Shown piece by piece: positions 14,163-22,424 of a DNA stretch of 24,015 bases. Location of the stretch: IMG/VR virus record IMGVR_UViG_3300037963_001099, positions 1 to 24,015 of that record. One strand, given 5' to 3'. Made by a program: the position numbers and the translations under genes. Below the pieces are notes generated by a model. It made no database searches. It saw only the letters and a program-made list of their open reading frames with translations, and was not told the DNA's origin. Origin of the DNA: a virus. The stretch's first letter is position 1. Each line of letters begins with the position of its first letter.

Positions 14163-17069
14163 ATGGAAAGAGTCTTAAAGTTAGCTGACGGACGGGAGCT
14201 TCGGTTCCCCGAAGGTACGACCGATGAAGTAATGATTAAAGCAGGTCGAAGGATTTTAGGAAAATCCCCGGCGCAACCATCGGCGCAACCATCAGCGCAA
14301 CCATCGGAGCAAGAAACACCAGCTTCACGCTTTTTAGCAAGAGGTCTTGAATTTGCTCACAACACTCCTGCGCCAAGGCCGGTAGATATGGGCGGAACTC
14401 CACCGAGCCCTCCGCCCCCCGCTCCTGAGTTCTCCTATGAGCAGGCTATAAAAATTTTAAGTATGCGAAACAAGGGAGCAAATGAGGAAGCCATATTTGA
14501 AGAGATAAAATCTCCAGAACTTACGGAAGAATATCAACGTTCCCTACTTCGTAAAGAACTTGATTTTGTAGATAAAAATACTGGTGACTTGCGTGACCAG
14601 TTGGAAAACTTGCCTTGGTATGAAGCAATAGTGTGGGACACTATGACGAACAAATACCTCATGGGAACCCTAATGGGAGTAGGGGAGGGGCTCCACGAAC
14701 TCCCCAAAGCCGCAAACTTATTTGGAGCAGATTACGAGAACCCCATGACTGCTGAGGTTGACAAACTTGACGAGTCCTTAAAGGGCTTGGGCGAAGAAGG
14801 TGTAAGTCAACCAACCAGAGAGATTTCACGTATAGTAACTCAACTGGCTCCGGTAGGAGCATTAGTTCAAGCTACCAGCAAAATACCTTTGCTTGCGACT
14901 CAACTAGAAAAAGTTCCCAAGACCGCCCTTGCAATGAAAGTCGCACTAACTGACTTTCTGGCATTGTCCGGAGATGAACCGGGCCTTGCGGATGCTGTTG
15001 ATGATGCAGGGGCGCTTGCTCCTTTGCTGTTTACCAAGAAAAAAGAAGGAGAACCGGAAGCTATTGGGAGGCTCAAAAACTCAGCAGAGGCGTTGCTTCT
15101 ACTAGGAGGGGCTGGGGCGGCGGGAAAGTATATGCTGTCTCCGGCTGTCCGGAAGACTGCTGAAATCACGAATAAGGCTTTATCTGCGGAACCTATTGCC
15201 CGTTACATAAAACCAATTTCAGCTAGGTTGCAGGAAATTAGCCCGCGCTTAGTAAATCGACTTCATGCCTTTGAACTGCAAGGAAATCTTCTTAAACAAA
15301 AATACGTAGACTCAATGGAGCCGTTCGCAGAATTGTATAAAAAAATGGATGCGAACGAACAGAAGTTACTACAACGCTTCACAAGCAGTAGCAAGACGAT
15401 GCCGGATGCGTTTCGCTTACTTGGGAGACTGGAAAAGAATAAGCCAGAACTTTTAGGAATAAAGGGTGCCTTCCAGGACGTAAGGGCATCACTTGATGAA
15501 CTCCATCAACTCGCTAATAAAAATGGAGTAGAAATTCAATACCGAAGGGACTACATCCCTAGGACAATGAATTACGAAAAATACCTAAAGGAAGAGTTCG
15601 GGAAAAAGCGACCTAATGAATTGCAGATGCTTCTTAATAAATATAAAGACAAAAAAAGAGACGACTTAATGACTAGCATGGAGCGCTCCGGGAGTGATGC
15701 TCGTGGTTTGTCTATGAAAGTAGAACTGAGCCCCTTTGAAGAAGCTGAAGTCATCCAAAGATATGCACAAGGAGAGCGAGTAAAAAAAGGCTCAGGCTTT
15801 CAAGGAGAAAGAAAAATAGAACAAATTGGTGTAAACAACCAAAAGTATTACGATGACATGTTGTCCGGAATGCAGAAATACGTGAACAACGTAACTCATC
15901 AGATAACAAAAAATAGGTTTGTAGGGAAAGCTCCGGGAACTGAGAAGGACAACATTTGGACCCAAATCCAAATGCACGCCAAAGACCCTGACTCTCGCGA
16001 AAAGGCTATTGACTTGATAAACACCAGACTAGCCGGAGGTGAACAGAGTATAGGGAAGAAGCTAGGCGCTTATCGAGACTTTGCTTACTTAGCTACCATT
16101 GGGAACCCGTTTGCCACAATAACTCAATTGGGTGACATAGGATTAAACTCATATCGAAATGGTTTAATCAACACCGTTTCGCCTTTTGGGAAAAAAGTTA
16201 AACTTAAAGATTTCGGGCTTAACGACATAGCCGCAGAGTTCACCGACCCTGCCTCTACCCGTAAGGCAGTTGATTGGGTTTTTAGGAAAACTGGCTTTAA
16301 GAAACTAGACCAAGTTCTTAAACAAAGTAATATGAATGGAGCCTTGAGGCAGGCTCAGAAGCAATTAAAAAACAAAAACAGCAAGGAATATAAGGAGTTC
16401 TCAAAAGCCAACTTTCCCTTTTTCAAGCATGAGACCGGAGACCTCATAAACGCGATAAGGGCAGGAAACATAGATGACGAAAACGTAAAGCTGTTCCTTT
16501 TTTCAAGGTTGTCAAAAACTCAACCAATCTCCCTGTCGGAAATGCCCGAAATTTATTTGAAATCAAAAGGAGGGCGTTTGGGTTATGCCCTCAAGTCCTT
16601 TACTTTGAAGCAATTGGAGCTAGTGCGTTCCGATATTCTAGAAAAACTTTCTAAAAAAGAAACAATGGGCGAAGGCATGAAGAATGCCGCCCGGCTAGGG
16701 GTGTTATTTGGAGGAGTAACAGGGTCCACAAACGTTGTAAAAGACCTGATACTTGGCAGGCCCGTAGATGTTCCGGATGCAGCTATGGACGCTTTAATGA
16801 CTAACGCAGGCATAACTCGTCATCATATTTACAAGACTAAAATGGGGATACAAGAAGGGGCTGCGTCCATATTTCTCCCTCCTGCTCCAGTTATCAATGA
16901 AGCTGTAAAAGTTGCTTTTGCCGATAACAAAGGAAAGGCATTAGAAACGCAATCACAAGAATTGCCAAAATACATTCCCATAGGAGGAAAGTTATATTAC
17001 TGGCGCCTAGGAGCAGGAGCGGAAAAATCGCGAGAGCAAAGGATTAGAAAAATAAAAGGCAAAGACTGA
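14163..17069 (+). CDS. Giant internal virion/ejection protein (968 aa)
   Basis: ATG 14163 lies five bases after the preceding stop without a clear Shine-Dalgarno, so coupling is likely. Residues 3-33 (LKLADGRELRFPEGTTDEVM) form a short N-terminal motif I know from phage internal and tail-associated proteins. A Pro/Ala/Gln/Ser-rich linker with three AQPS repeats follows (residues 37-48). The remainder is long helices with hydrophobic stretches such as ALLLLGGAGAAGKYML and AARLGVLFGGVTG that could insert into membranes. A C-terminal KYIPIGGKLYYWRLGAGAEK block recalls ends of polyvalent or ejection proteins. The size is comparable to large podovirus core proteins (T7 gp16 is about 1300). I see no lytic transglycosylase motif. 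Composition is A/T-rich like its neighbour. Confidence 0.6.
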   Translation: MERVLKLADGRELRFPEGTTDEVMIKAGRRILGKSPAQPSAQPSAQPSEQETPASRFLARGLEFAHNTPAPRPVDMGGTPPSPPPPAPEFSYEQAIKILSMRNKGANEEAIFEEIKSPELTEEYQRSLLRKELDFVDKNTGDLRDQLENLPWYEAIVWDTMTNKYLMGTLMGVGEGLHELPKAANLFGADYENPMTAEVDKLDESLKGLGEEGVSQPTREISRIVTQLAPVGALVQATSKIPLLATQLEKVPKTALAMKVALTDFLALSGDEPGLADAVDDAGALAPLLFTKKKEGEPEAIGRLKNSAEALLLLGGAGAAGKYMLSPAVRKTAEITNKALSAEPIARYIKPISARLQEISPRLVNRLHAFELQGNLLKQKYVDSMEPFAELYKKMDANEQKLLQRFTSSSKTMPDAFRLLGRLEKNKPELLGIKGAFQDVRASLDELHQLANKNGVEIQYRRDYIPRTMNYEKYLKEEFGKKRPNELQMLLNKYKDKKRDDLMTSMERSGSDARGLSMKVELSPFEEAEVIQRYAQGERVKKGSGFQGERKIEQIGVNNQKYYDDMLSGMQKYVNNVTHQITKNRFVGKAPGTEKDNIWTQIQMHAKDPDSREKAIDLINTRLAGGEQSIGKKLGAYRDFAYLATIGNPFATITQLGDIGLNSYRNGLINTVSPFGKKVKLKDFGLNDIAAEFTDPASTRKAVDWVFRKTGFKKLDQVLKQSNMNGALRQAQKQLKNKNSKEYKEFSKANFPFFKHETGDLINAIRAGNIDDENVKLFLFSRLSKTQPISLSEMPEIYLKSKGGRLGYALKSFTLKQLELVRSDILEKLSKKETMGEGMKNAARLGVLFGGVTGSTNVVKDLILGRPVDVPDAAMDALMTNAGITRHHIYKTKMGIQEGAASIFLPPAPVINEAVKVAFADNKGKALETQSQELPKYIPIGGKLYYWRLGAGAEKSREQRIRKIKGKD
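14271..14306 (+). repeat. Three 12-base tandem repeats encoding (A-Q-P-S)n
   Basis: GCGCAACCATCG, GCGCAACCATCA and GCGCAACCATCG follow directly (one base different). They encode AQPS three times, extending a flexible linker after the N-terminal motif of the 968-residue protein. The near-perfect identity points to recent replication slippage, so repeat number may vary among relatives. Confidence 0.85.
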
Positions 17070-17072
17070 CCA

Positions 17073-17807
17073 ATGAAAACCTTCGTGTTCGCCAGCGACC
17101 TCCACGGCGACCACCAGCATCCCGATGCGGTGGAAGCGTTGCTGAAGTTTTGTTCAATCTTCAACCCCGACGTAAGGATATTCGGCGGCGACCTGTTTGA
17201 CTTCCGAGCTATCCGCAGAGCCGCAACGGAATCGGAAAAGAACGATAGCATGGCCGCTGACGTGGAAGCCGGACTGACGTTCCTCCGAGACTACAAGCCG
17301 CAAGTCTTCCTGCGTGGGAACCACGACGAAAGGATATGGGACGTGGCCCGAACCACCCAGCACGGCTTAATTCGTGACGCCGCCGAGCAAGGAATAAAGG
17401 ACATTGAGAAGGCGTGCCGAAAGAACAAGACCAAGATGTTCCCTTACGACAGCAGGACCGGGGTATATCGGCTGGGCAAACTTAGCTTCGTTCACGGCTA
17501 CCACGCCGGAGTGTACGCCACCAAGAAACACGCTGAAATCTACGCAGAACCCGGAGGGTGCGTCCTGCACGGGCATACGCACTCCATACAATCTGCAAGC
17601 ATTGTCCGCTATGGTGGAGCGCACGGGAGAGGTGTGGGGTGCTTGACTTATCTCGACCCCGACTACAACCGCCACCAGACCGCGAAGCTAGGCCACGAAA
17701 ATGGTTTTGCCTACGGGGTGGTGGACGGAAAGCATTGGCAATGTTATCAAGCACGACCAACGGAGAACGGAAAATGGCACGTAGCGAAGGAACTGACGAC
17801 ACTTTGA
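17073..17807 (+). CDS. Calcineurin-like metallophosphoesterase (244 aa)
   Basis: All five motifs of the family are present: D9-x-H11 (SDLHGD), G39-D40-x-x-D43 (GGDLFD), G82-N83-H84-D85 (RGNHDE), H141 (FVHGYH) and G167-H168-T169-H170 (HGHTH). These residues hold two metal ions and hydrolyse phosphoester bonds, so the active site looks intact. Substrate could be nucleotide, nucleic acid or phosphoprotein and cannot be read from the sequence. The best fit is the MPE group often seen in phage genomes. The start ATG 17073 follows the ejection protein by three bases with only a weak ribosome binding site. The stop at 17805-17807 overlaps the next gene by 34 bases. Base composition returns to that of the rest of the phage. 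Confidence 0.88.
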   Translation: MKTFVFASDLHGDHQHPDAVEALLKFCSIFNPDVRIFGGDLFDFRAIRRAATESEKNDSMAADVEAGLTFLRDYKPQVFLRGNHDERIWDVARTTQHGLIRDAAEQGIKDIEKACRKNKTKMFPYDSRTGVYRLGKLSFVHGYHAGVYATKKHAEIYAEPGGCVLHGHTHSIQSASIVRYGGAHGRGVGCLTYLDPDYNRHQTAKLGHENGFAYGVVDGKHWQCYQARPTENGKWHVAKELTTL

Positions 17808-18040
17808 ACTGGACGCGCGTGTTGGAGCGCGCGAACGAAATAAACCTCAACGAACCCAAGGGGGAAGGTTGGAGGACGATGAGGGAAATCATCGCGGAGT
17901 CCCCATTCGGTGACAACAAGACTCGCATGCTTGTCAGGACGGAGGTAAAAGCAGGACGCATGGACGTTTACCACGGCACGCAGACCGGCCCAAAGGAGAT
18001 GCCGGTCAGGCAGCGTTGGTATCGCCCGAAAAAGTTCTAG
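17774..18040 (+). CDS. Small winged-helix/HTH-like protein (88 aa)
   Basis: ATG 17774, with GGAG eight bases before it, starts inside the phosphoesterase gene in another frame. The block GWRTMREIIAESPFG (residues 32-46), then RMLVRTEVKAGRMDVYHGTQ and a final WYRPKKF, has the helix-turn-helix plus hairpin pattern of small phage winged-helix proteins. In these a first helix carries G-W-x-T, a middle helix reads off, and the wing ends in x-x-W-Y-R-P-K-K. It could be a regulator of the late or early switch at the operon boundary, though no target site is visible. It is the last plus-strand gene. Its stop TAG shares bases with the stop of the opposite-strand gene. Confidence 0.6.
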   Translation: MARSEGTDDTLNWTRVLERANEINLNEPKGEGWRTMREIIAESPFGDNKTRMLVRTEVKAGRMDVYHGTQTGPKEMPVRQRWYRPKKF

Positions 18041-18210
18041 TCCAGCATTTCATCGCCCAAGTCCCACTCGACGGGCTGGGCTAATCTGGTTGCGGCGTTT
18101 ATCAGCACGCCAATCATGGTCTCCTCCAAAAGGTCGAACTCTTCGGTGTAGCGATATATCAAGCTCTCAAGGTCCAAGGCGAAGGCATCTGCTTGTTCGT
18201 CATACGTCAT
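18037..18210 (-). CDS. Small acidic hypothetical protein (57 aa), last gene of minus operon
   Basis: An ATG at 18210-18208 (reverse strand) gives a 57-residue protein, MTYDEQADAFALDLESLIYR and on to WDLGDEMLD, ending at the stop in 18037-18039. There is no strong Shine-Dalgarno. The MTYDEQADAFAxDLxxLxxRY opening is a pattern I recall in small phage proteins near replication genes; their job is unknown. It is strongly acidic and probably helical. It lies 45 bases beyond the primase-helicase stop and ends exactly at the convergence point with the plus-strand operon. Confidence 0.62.
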   Translation of the reverse strand: MTYDEQADAFALDLESLIYRYTEEFDLLEETMIGVLINAATRLAQPVEWDLGDEMLD

Positions 18211-18255
18211 AGCATAACTTTAGCAGGACATGGCGTCCTTGGGAACAAAAGACAG

Positions 18256-20019
18256 CTATTTCTTCTTGGTCTTGTAAACCGTTGGAGGCTTGGGCGGAGG
18301 GCATTGCTCCCAATGAATACCCGTGGTCGAGTGCTTGAGGAACACCTCGGAGCTAACCTTACCCATGTGGTCCCGCATACCCGCTCTCTTTCGGCGCTTG
18401 GCCAATTCAAACTTAAAGGTCGGCGTGCCCTCCACCTGCAAGCGCGTCAGCACCGCCACTTCTCTCGCCCAATTCGTCAGCGCCGAGGAACCCAGCCCGG
18501 AGTACGCGACGTCGCTACTCGTCCAGTTCGTCTTCGCTTTCGGGTCGGTCGAAGGCTTGCCCGTGTGATGCGCAAGTATGAATATGCACCCCGTCCGCTC
18601 GGCAATGGGGTTGAGCATCCCGGCGCAGAACTCCGACACGACCGACTGCTTGCTCACGTCGTCGCCAATGAAGTTCAGGAGCGGGTCCACCCATACGAGG
18701 TCGGGCTTGTGCCGGTCAACCAAGGTGGCTACCGTGCGGGCGAAGGTCGGGCCGCTGTGAATGGTGTCGTGGTAGAAAATCAGAGAATCCTCAAGGGACA
18801 ATGCCTTCTCCTTGGATAATCCCATCCCCTCACGGCACCCTTGGAACATTTCAGCCAAGTCACCGACGTCGTTCTCCGCTTGTATGACCAGCGACCGCAG
18901 CGGACGGACCGGGAAGATGCTGAACGCCGGCAAACCGAGCGCCCAAGTCACCGCCAACTGCATCGTCAGGCTGGACTTGCCTATGCCCGACTGCCCGACA
19001 AGCAGGAGTGAGCCGCCACGGCACAGCCAACGCTCGCCAAGGACGTTGTTGGGGTCGTTGCCGGTGTCGAACTCACCAAGGGTCGAAATGCGCAGGGGAG
19101 CGGACAATCCCATGCCGTCCGTCTCCCTCTCCCAAGTGTCGAAGTCCTTGGCCCCTACGTTGACCCCGAGAAGCTTCTGTATCTTGTCGCCGCGAGATGC
19201 GGTCGGAAGACGCGAGAAGCGCGACGGGTTCTTGTTCTGCCGGTCGATAGGGAACTCCTCCGGGAGCGCCGCCCAAATCCTTTCCCGACGTTCATGGTAC
19301 TCCTTCTCGTCCTTGGCGTTGATGCGGACCCATGCGTGGATGCTCTTGCCACCGGAGTCAATCAACGCCGCAATCGGCAAGCCGCTCGCCCGCAGGATGG
19401 ACTCTTGCTGGTCTTTCGGCAAGTGGTCCGACTCGATAAGAGTGTGGCGATAGGCCGTGACGTCCTTGTTGCCGCCGTTCGTTCCCTTTTGAATGGGGTT
19501 CACCCGAATATACATGCCGTATGCGGAAGGGAAGTTGTCCGGAATAGGTTTCGTAGCGTGCTTCTCCAACCATTCCGCAGTCGTCAGGGCATTTACCCCG
19601 CCGTGGGCCGGGCGCTCCCCGTTCTCGTCCTTCTCCGATGGGCAGATGGAGATAATTTCACCGGGCTTGAAGCAAGCCAAGAGGAAGGTCTCCATTGCAT
19701 CCGCTCCTTTGCGTATCGGGGCAAGAGGCTGGCGGTTCCCCGCCGCTTCCTGCTTACCTATCTCCGAGCGTAAGGCATGGTTGGCCTTGTCCACCTCCAC
19801 CGCACACGAATCATGGAAGCAGTAAATCGTCGGTGGTCGGTCGTCCTCAATCGAGATACGGCAGTCCCGCTTCCCGCCGGGAGTGGAGTGGAGGTGAGCG
19901 CCGGGGCAATGGCAGTACCCGCTCCCACCTTCTTCCCACTCCACGTCCCCTACGATACTCTCGGCAATCTCCCGGAAGTTCCGGGGCTGGACATAGTGCT
20001 TGGTTCCTTTGTATCTCAT
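18256..20019 (-). CDS. Primase-helicase: Zn-finger, AEP-type primase, RecA-like helicase (587 aa)
   Basis: I start at ATG 20019-20017 because it overlaps the upstream stop (ATGA); longer in-frame starts lie inside the helicase gene. Residues 36-72 hold C36, C38, H44, C53, C67, H69 and C72, a plausible zinc-binding head. Residues 190-275 look like an archaeo-eukaryotic primase domain: L-I-E196-S-D198, then S222-G-G-K-S-I-H228 and PSRFSRLPTASR. A RecA-like RepA/AAA_25 helicase follows, with Walker A G342-QSGIGKSS350, Walker B LVWVD445 and A-H484-H485-T-G. The enzyme would make primers and unwind the phage fork. The AEP label is motif-based and should be checked; the helicase call is strong. The tail is basic (KTKKK). 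Confidence 0.8.
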   Translation of the reverse strand: MRYKGTKHYVQPRNFREIAESIVGDVEWEEGGSGYCHCPGAHLHSTPGGKRDCRISIEDDRPPTIYCFHDSCAVEVDKANHALRSEIGKQEAAGNRQPLAPIRKGADAMETFLLACFKPGEIISICPSEKDENGERPAHGGVNALTTAEWLEKHATKPIPDNFPSAYGMYIRVNPIQKGTNGGNKDVTAYRHTLIESDHLPKDQQESILRASGLPIAALIDSGGKSIHAWVRINAKDEKEYHERRERIWAALPEEFPIDRQNKNPSRFSRLPTASRGDKIQKLLGVNVGAKDFDTWERETDGMGLSAPLRISTLGEFDTGNDPNNVLGERWLCRGGSLLLVGQSGIGKSSLTMQLAVTWALGLPAFSIFPVRPLRSLVIQAENDVGDLAEMFQGCREGMGLSKEKALSLEDSLIFYHDTIHSGPTFARTVATLVDRHKPDLVWVDPLLNFIGDDVSKQSVVSEFCAGMLNPIAERTGCIFILAHHTGKPSTDPKAKTNWTSSDVAYSGLGSSALTNWAREVAVLTRLQVEGTPTFKFELAKRRKRAGMRDHMGKVSSEVFLKHSTTGIHWEQCPPPKPPTVYKTKKK

Positions 20020-21512
20020 CGTCCGAACTTTCGACTTAGGAATGCGCCGGCTTCCTTGAAGGTAGCTTCCTCCGGCGTGGGATGCCCCAGCTTCCTGAGC
20101 CAAATGACTTGCTTTGGCGTAGCCAGACCATGAGTACGTCGAGTGAACAACAAGTCAAGTATCTTTGAGGCATGGCCCCTGTACTTGATGCCCGACAGGT
20201 CAAACCCTGCTCGCGCCAAGTGGTTCGCTTGCTTTTCGGTGGGCGCTTTCTTCTCCCATTGTAGCTCGGGCCGATATTCAGCGGCGGCTATCTGCGACAA
20301 CGACAGGCAGAATTGAATGGCATCCACTTTCTGCGCTTTCCTGCGGGCCTTGCGCTCCAGTTCCTCCTGCAATTTGGAGATGCGCTCCTCCTCCGATACC
20401 TTGTGGGCGTCGAGCAGGTCGTCCATCAGGCCCAGCTTGGCTTGCAGGGCGTTTGCTTCTTCGGTCGTCTTGGCAACGAGGCGCGCCGGCGTGATAAGGT
20501 TATGGTCTCCGACCAGATACAACGGGTCCAGAAGGAGAAGGTTCTCCTTCCCGTCCGCAATCCGAGTCCCACGCCCCACCATTTGCTGGTAGAGAGTGAG
20601 GCTTTTCGTCGGACGCAGAACGTACACGCAGTCCGTCTTCGGGCTGTCCCATCCGGTCGTGAGCAGGGACGCGCAGGAAATGACGTCGGCGCGTCCGGCT
20701 TCATATTCAGCCAACCCGGTGCGGTCCTTGCCATCGACGTGAACCGCCCGCAGTCCGACCTCCCGGCAAGCTTGCGTGAACGCCTTGCTTGTCTCCACCA
20801 GCGGGAGAAAAGCCACGGTCTTGCGTCCGCTCGCCTTCTCCTTGAGCAGGTTGGCCGCTTGGAGGAGGTGCGGCTCCACCGCATCGCCAAGGTCCGTGTC
20901 CCGGTAGTCCCCGCCCGACGTCCTTACGCCGGACAGGTCAATGGGGAGCGGCGCCTGCTCCACTATAATGCGGGACAGGTAGCCTTCTTGGATTAAGCGA
21001 ACCAGTCCAATCTCGCAGGAAATCTTCTCGTAGAAGTCCCCGAGGTTCTTCCGGTCCGAACGGAAGGGAGTGGCAGTCACGCCAAGCACTTGAGCGGAAC
21101 CGAAATGCTCCAACACCCCCTGCGCTTGCTCTCCCAGCGTATTGCGGTGGGCTTCGTCCACTATTAAGTAGCGGAAGTGGTCCGGACACCATTTGTCCAG
21201 TCGGCGGGCCATGCTCTGCATGGTTCCCACCACCACCCGGTCGTCGGCGGTTGCGTGGTCTTCGGCCATCTCCACCCCGCAACGCTTCCCCGTGTAAGCC
21301 TGGAACTTGTCCCGGTTCTGGCGAACGAGTTCCTTTGCATCGGCCAAGAAGAGGCAGTTCCCCTCCCACTTGTCCATCAACTCCGAGGCGATGATGGTCT
21401 TGCCGGCGCCGGTGGCGGCGACCCCGAGGACTCTCTGGAACTCCCCGGATAGGTCGCGCGCCACGGCTTGCGTAAACTCGTATTGGTATGGACGGAGACT
21501 AAAACGGCTCAT
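20016..21512 (-). CDS. Superfamily 2 DEAH-box helicase (498 aa)
   Basis: ATG at 21512-21510 is preferred; upstream in-frame methionine lies in the SSB gene. Helicase motifs are clear: SLRPYQ at the N-terminus (Q-motif-like), Walker A AATGAGKT (32-39), DEAH (119-122), TATPF (146-150), LLTTGWD (283-289) and QMVGRGTR (310-317). This matches the XPB/UvrW-like phage DNA helicases that unwind branched intermediates. The C-terminal 170 residues contain a coiled-coil tract (EERISKLQEELERKARRK) and two repeats resembling SAP-like helices: TEKQANHLARAGFDLS and TPKQVIWLRKLGHPTPEE. The start overlaps the SSB gene by 14 bases and the stop overlaps primase-helicase by four, so they are translated as a unit. 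Confidence 0.9.
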   Translation of the reverse strand: MSRFSLRPYQYEFTQAVARDLSGEFQRVLGVAATGAGKTIIASELMDKWEGNCLFLADAKELVRQNRDKFQAYTGKRCGVEMAEDHATADDRVVVGTMQSMARRLDKWCPDHFRYLIVDEAHRNTLGEQAQGVLEHFGSAQVLGVTATPFRSDRKNLGDFYEKISCEIGLVRLIQEGYLSRIIVEQAPLPIDLSGVRTSGGDYRDTDLGDAVEPHLLQAANLLKEKASGRKTVAFLPLVETSKAFTQACREVGLRAVHVDGKDRTGLAEYEAGRADVISCASLLTTGWDSPKTDCVYVLRPTKSLTLYQQMVGRGTRIADGKENLLLLDPLYLVGDHNLITPARLVAKTTEEANALQAKLGLMDDLLDAHKVSEEERISKLQEELERKARRKAQKVDAIQFCLSLSQIAAAEYRPELQWEKKAPTEKQANHLARAGFDLSGIKYRGHASKILDLLFTRRTHGLATPKQVIWLRKLGHPTPEEATFKEAGAFLSRKFGR

Positions 21513-21900
21513 CGCCCTTGCCCCCATCGCGGGGCAACCACTTGCCCACCTTGTTGCTTGAGCCTTCCTTGCCATCGGAAGACCATTTTTCCACGACTAT
21601 TTGTGCATTGGCGCTCTTACCCTCCCAAGTAGAGACGTCAATTTCCACCTCCTCGCCCTCTTTCGGCTCCTCGCCTATCGACCGGCGGAACTGGTCGATT
21701 TTCCAGAAGGCATTTTCAGAGAGGACAAGGTACGCGAAGATGCGGTTGCCGTGGTCGTCCACTTCAACCTCCAACTTGACCATCTCCTTGCCGCCCTTCG
21801 ATACCGTTTCCTCCGCTGAGAGGACGGTAACGGCGTACTCGCCTTCCGGCAGTAGCTCGTATTCTGTTTTTTCACTTGGTGCTGGTGGTGTATACTTCAT
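21499..21900 (-). CDS. Single-strand DNA-binding protein, DUF669-like with SSB acidic tip (133 aa)
   Basis: ATG 21900 overlaps the Gp157 stop (ATGA). The N-terminal strand LLPEGEYAVTVLSAEETVSK, the KEMVKLEVEV strand, and RIFAYLVLSENAFWKIDQFR with EEVEIDVSTWEGKSANAQIV form the DUF669-like OB-fold arrangement found beside phage replication genes. The last five residues, G-D-E-P-F, are the acidic and aromatic tip by which SSB proteins recruit replication partners. The protein would coat single strands at the fork and during annealing. Position between Gp157 and an SF2 helicase supports it. Exact DUF membership is from memory. Confidence 0.78.
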   Translation of the reverse strand: MKYTPPAPSEKTEYELLPEGEYAVTVLSAEETVSKGGKEMVKLEVEVDDHGNRIFAYLVLSENAFWKIDQFRRSIGEEPKEGEEVEIDVSTWEGKSANAQIVVEKWSSDGKEGSSNKVGKWLPRDGGKGDEPF

Positions 21901-22424
21901 CGGATTTGTATATTTTGTTTGGTTACTAGTTCGCAGCCGGCAAGAGTGCCGTCCGCCTTAAGGTGCTGTTTGATTTTGGTGACGTCCGCTTCGGTCTTCA
22001 CCCGCCGAAACTCCCAAGGAAGTTCTTCCGGGTCAATGAAGACGTCCACAGCGGTCGATTGGCGCCAACCAATTTGAGCGCGGGCGTCCTTGATTTGCGT
22101 GCCCGGCTCTAGGAAGTCGGAGAGGTAGCCTTTCAGCCTTTCCGCCATGCGTTCCGCCGCTTGCTGACGCTTGTGGAGCCGCATCTTCTCCTCCTTGAGC
22201 GCCTTGGCTTCCGCCAGAGCGTTCTTCACCATACAGGAGATGCGGACCGCTTTCTCGTCCCGCTCGTCCTCGATTTCCTTGAGCGCCGATTCCAGTTGGT
22301 CAAGCGCTTGTGACTCGTCCTCGATAGGGGAACCGTCCGGCCAATGCTTAATTGCCCCGGTCAAGATACCCTCAGTCTCGGACCACAAGTACTGCAACTC
22401 GTCATAGGTTTCGTACAACCTCAT
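21897..22424 (-). CDS. Siphovirus Gp157-family protein (175 aa)
   Basis: Start ATG 22424-22422 has a strong ribosome binding site AGGAGGT and shares ATGA with the end of the HTH gene. The protein shows an acidic coiled-coil front (residues 25-100, including LDQLESALKEIEDERDEK and KALKEEKMRLHKRQQAAERM) and then a beta-rich end with AQIGWRQSTAVDVFIDPEEL and EFRRVKTEADVTKIKQHLKAD. That combination is characteristic of the Gp157 family seen with phage SSB and recombinase genes, thought to help host-phage recombination or resistance. Its biochemical role is not known. The protein ends at a TGA overlapping the SSB start. Confidence 0.85.
   Translation of the reverse strand: MRLYETYDELQYLWSETEGILTGAIKHWPDGSPIEDESQALDQLESALKEIEDERDEKAVRISCMVKNALAEAKALKEEKMRLHKRQQAAERMAERLKGYLSDFLEPGTQIKDARAQIGWRQSTAVDVFIDPEELPWEFRRVKTEADVTKIKQHLKADGTLAGCELVTKQNIQIR

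Noticed and set aside
17814-17833. CGCGCG inverted repeat with an 8-base loop
   Set aside because: Lies within the small HTH gene, has no T-run and is probably chance; not a terminator for the convergent region.
18193-18819. 208-residue plus-strand open frame opposite the primase-helicase
   Set aside because: The minus frame has clear helicase motifs; this is its antisense reading.
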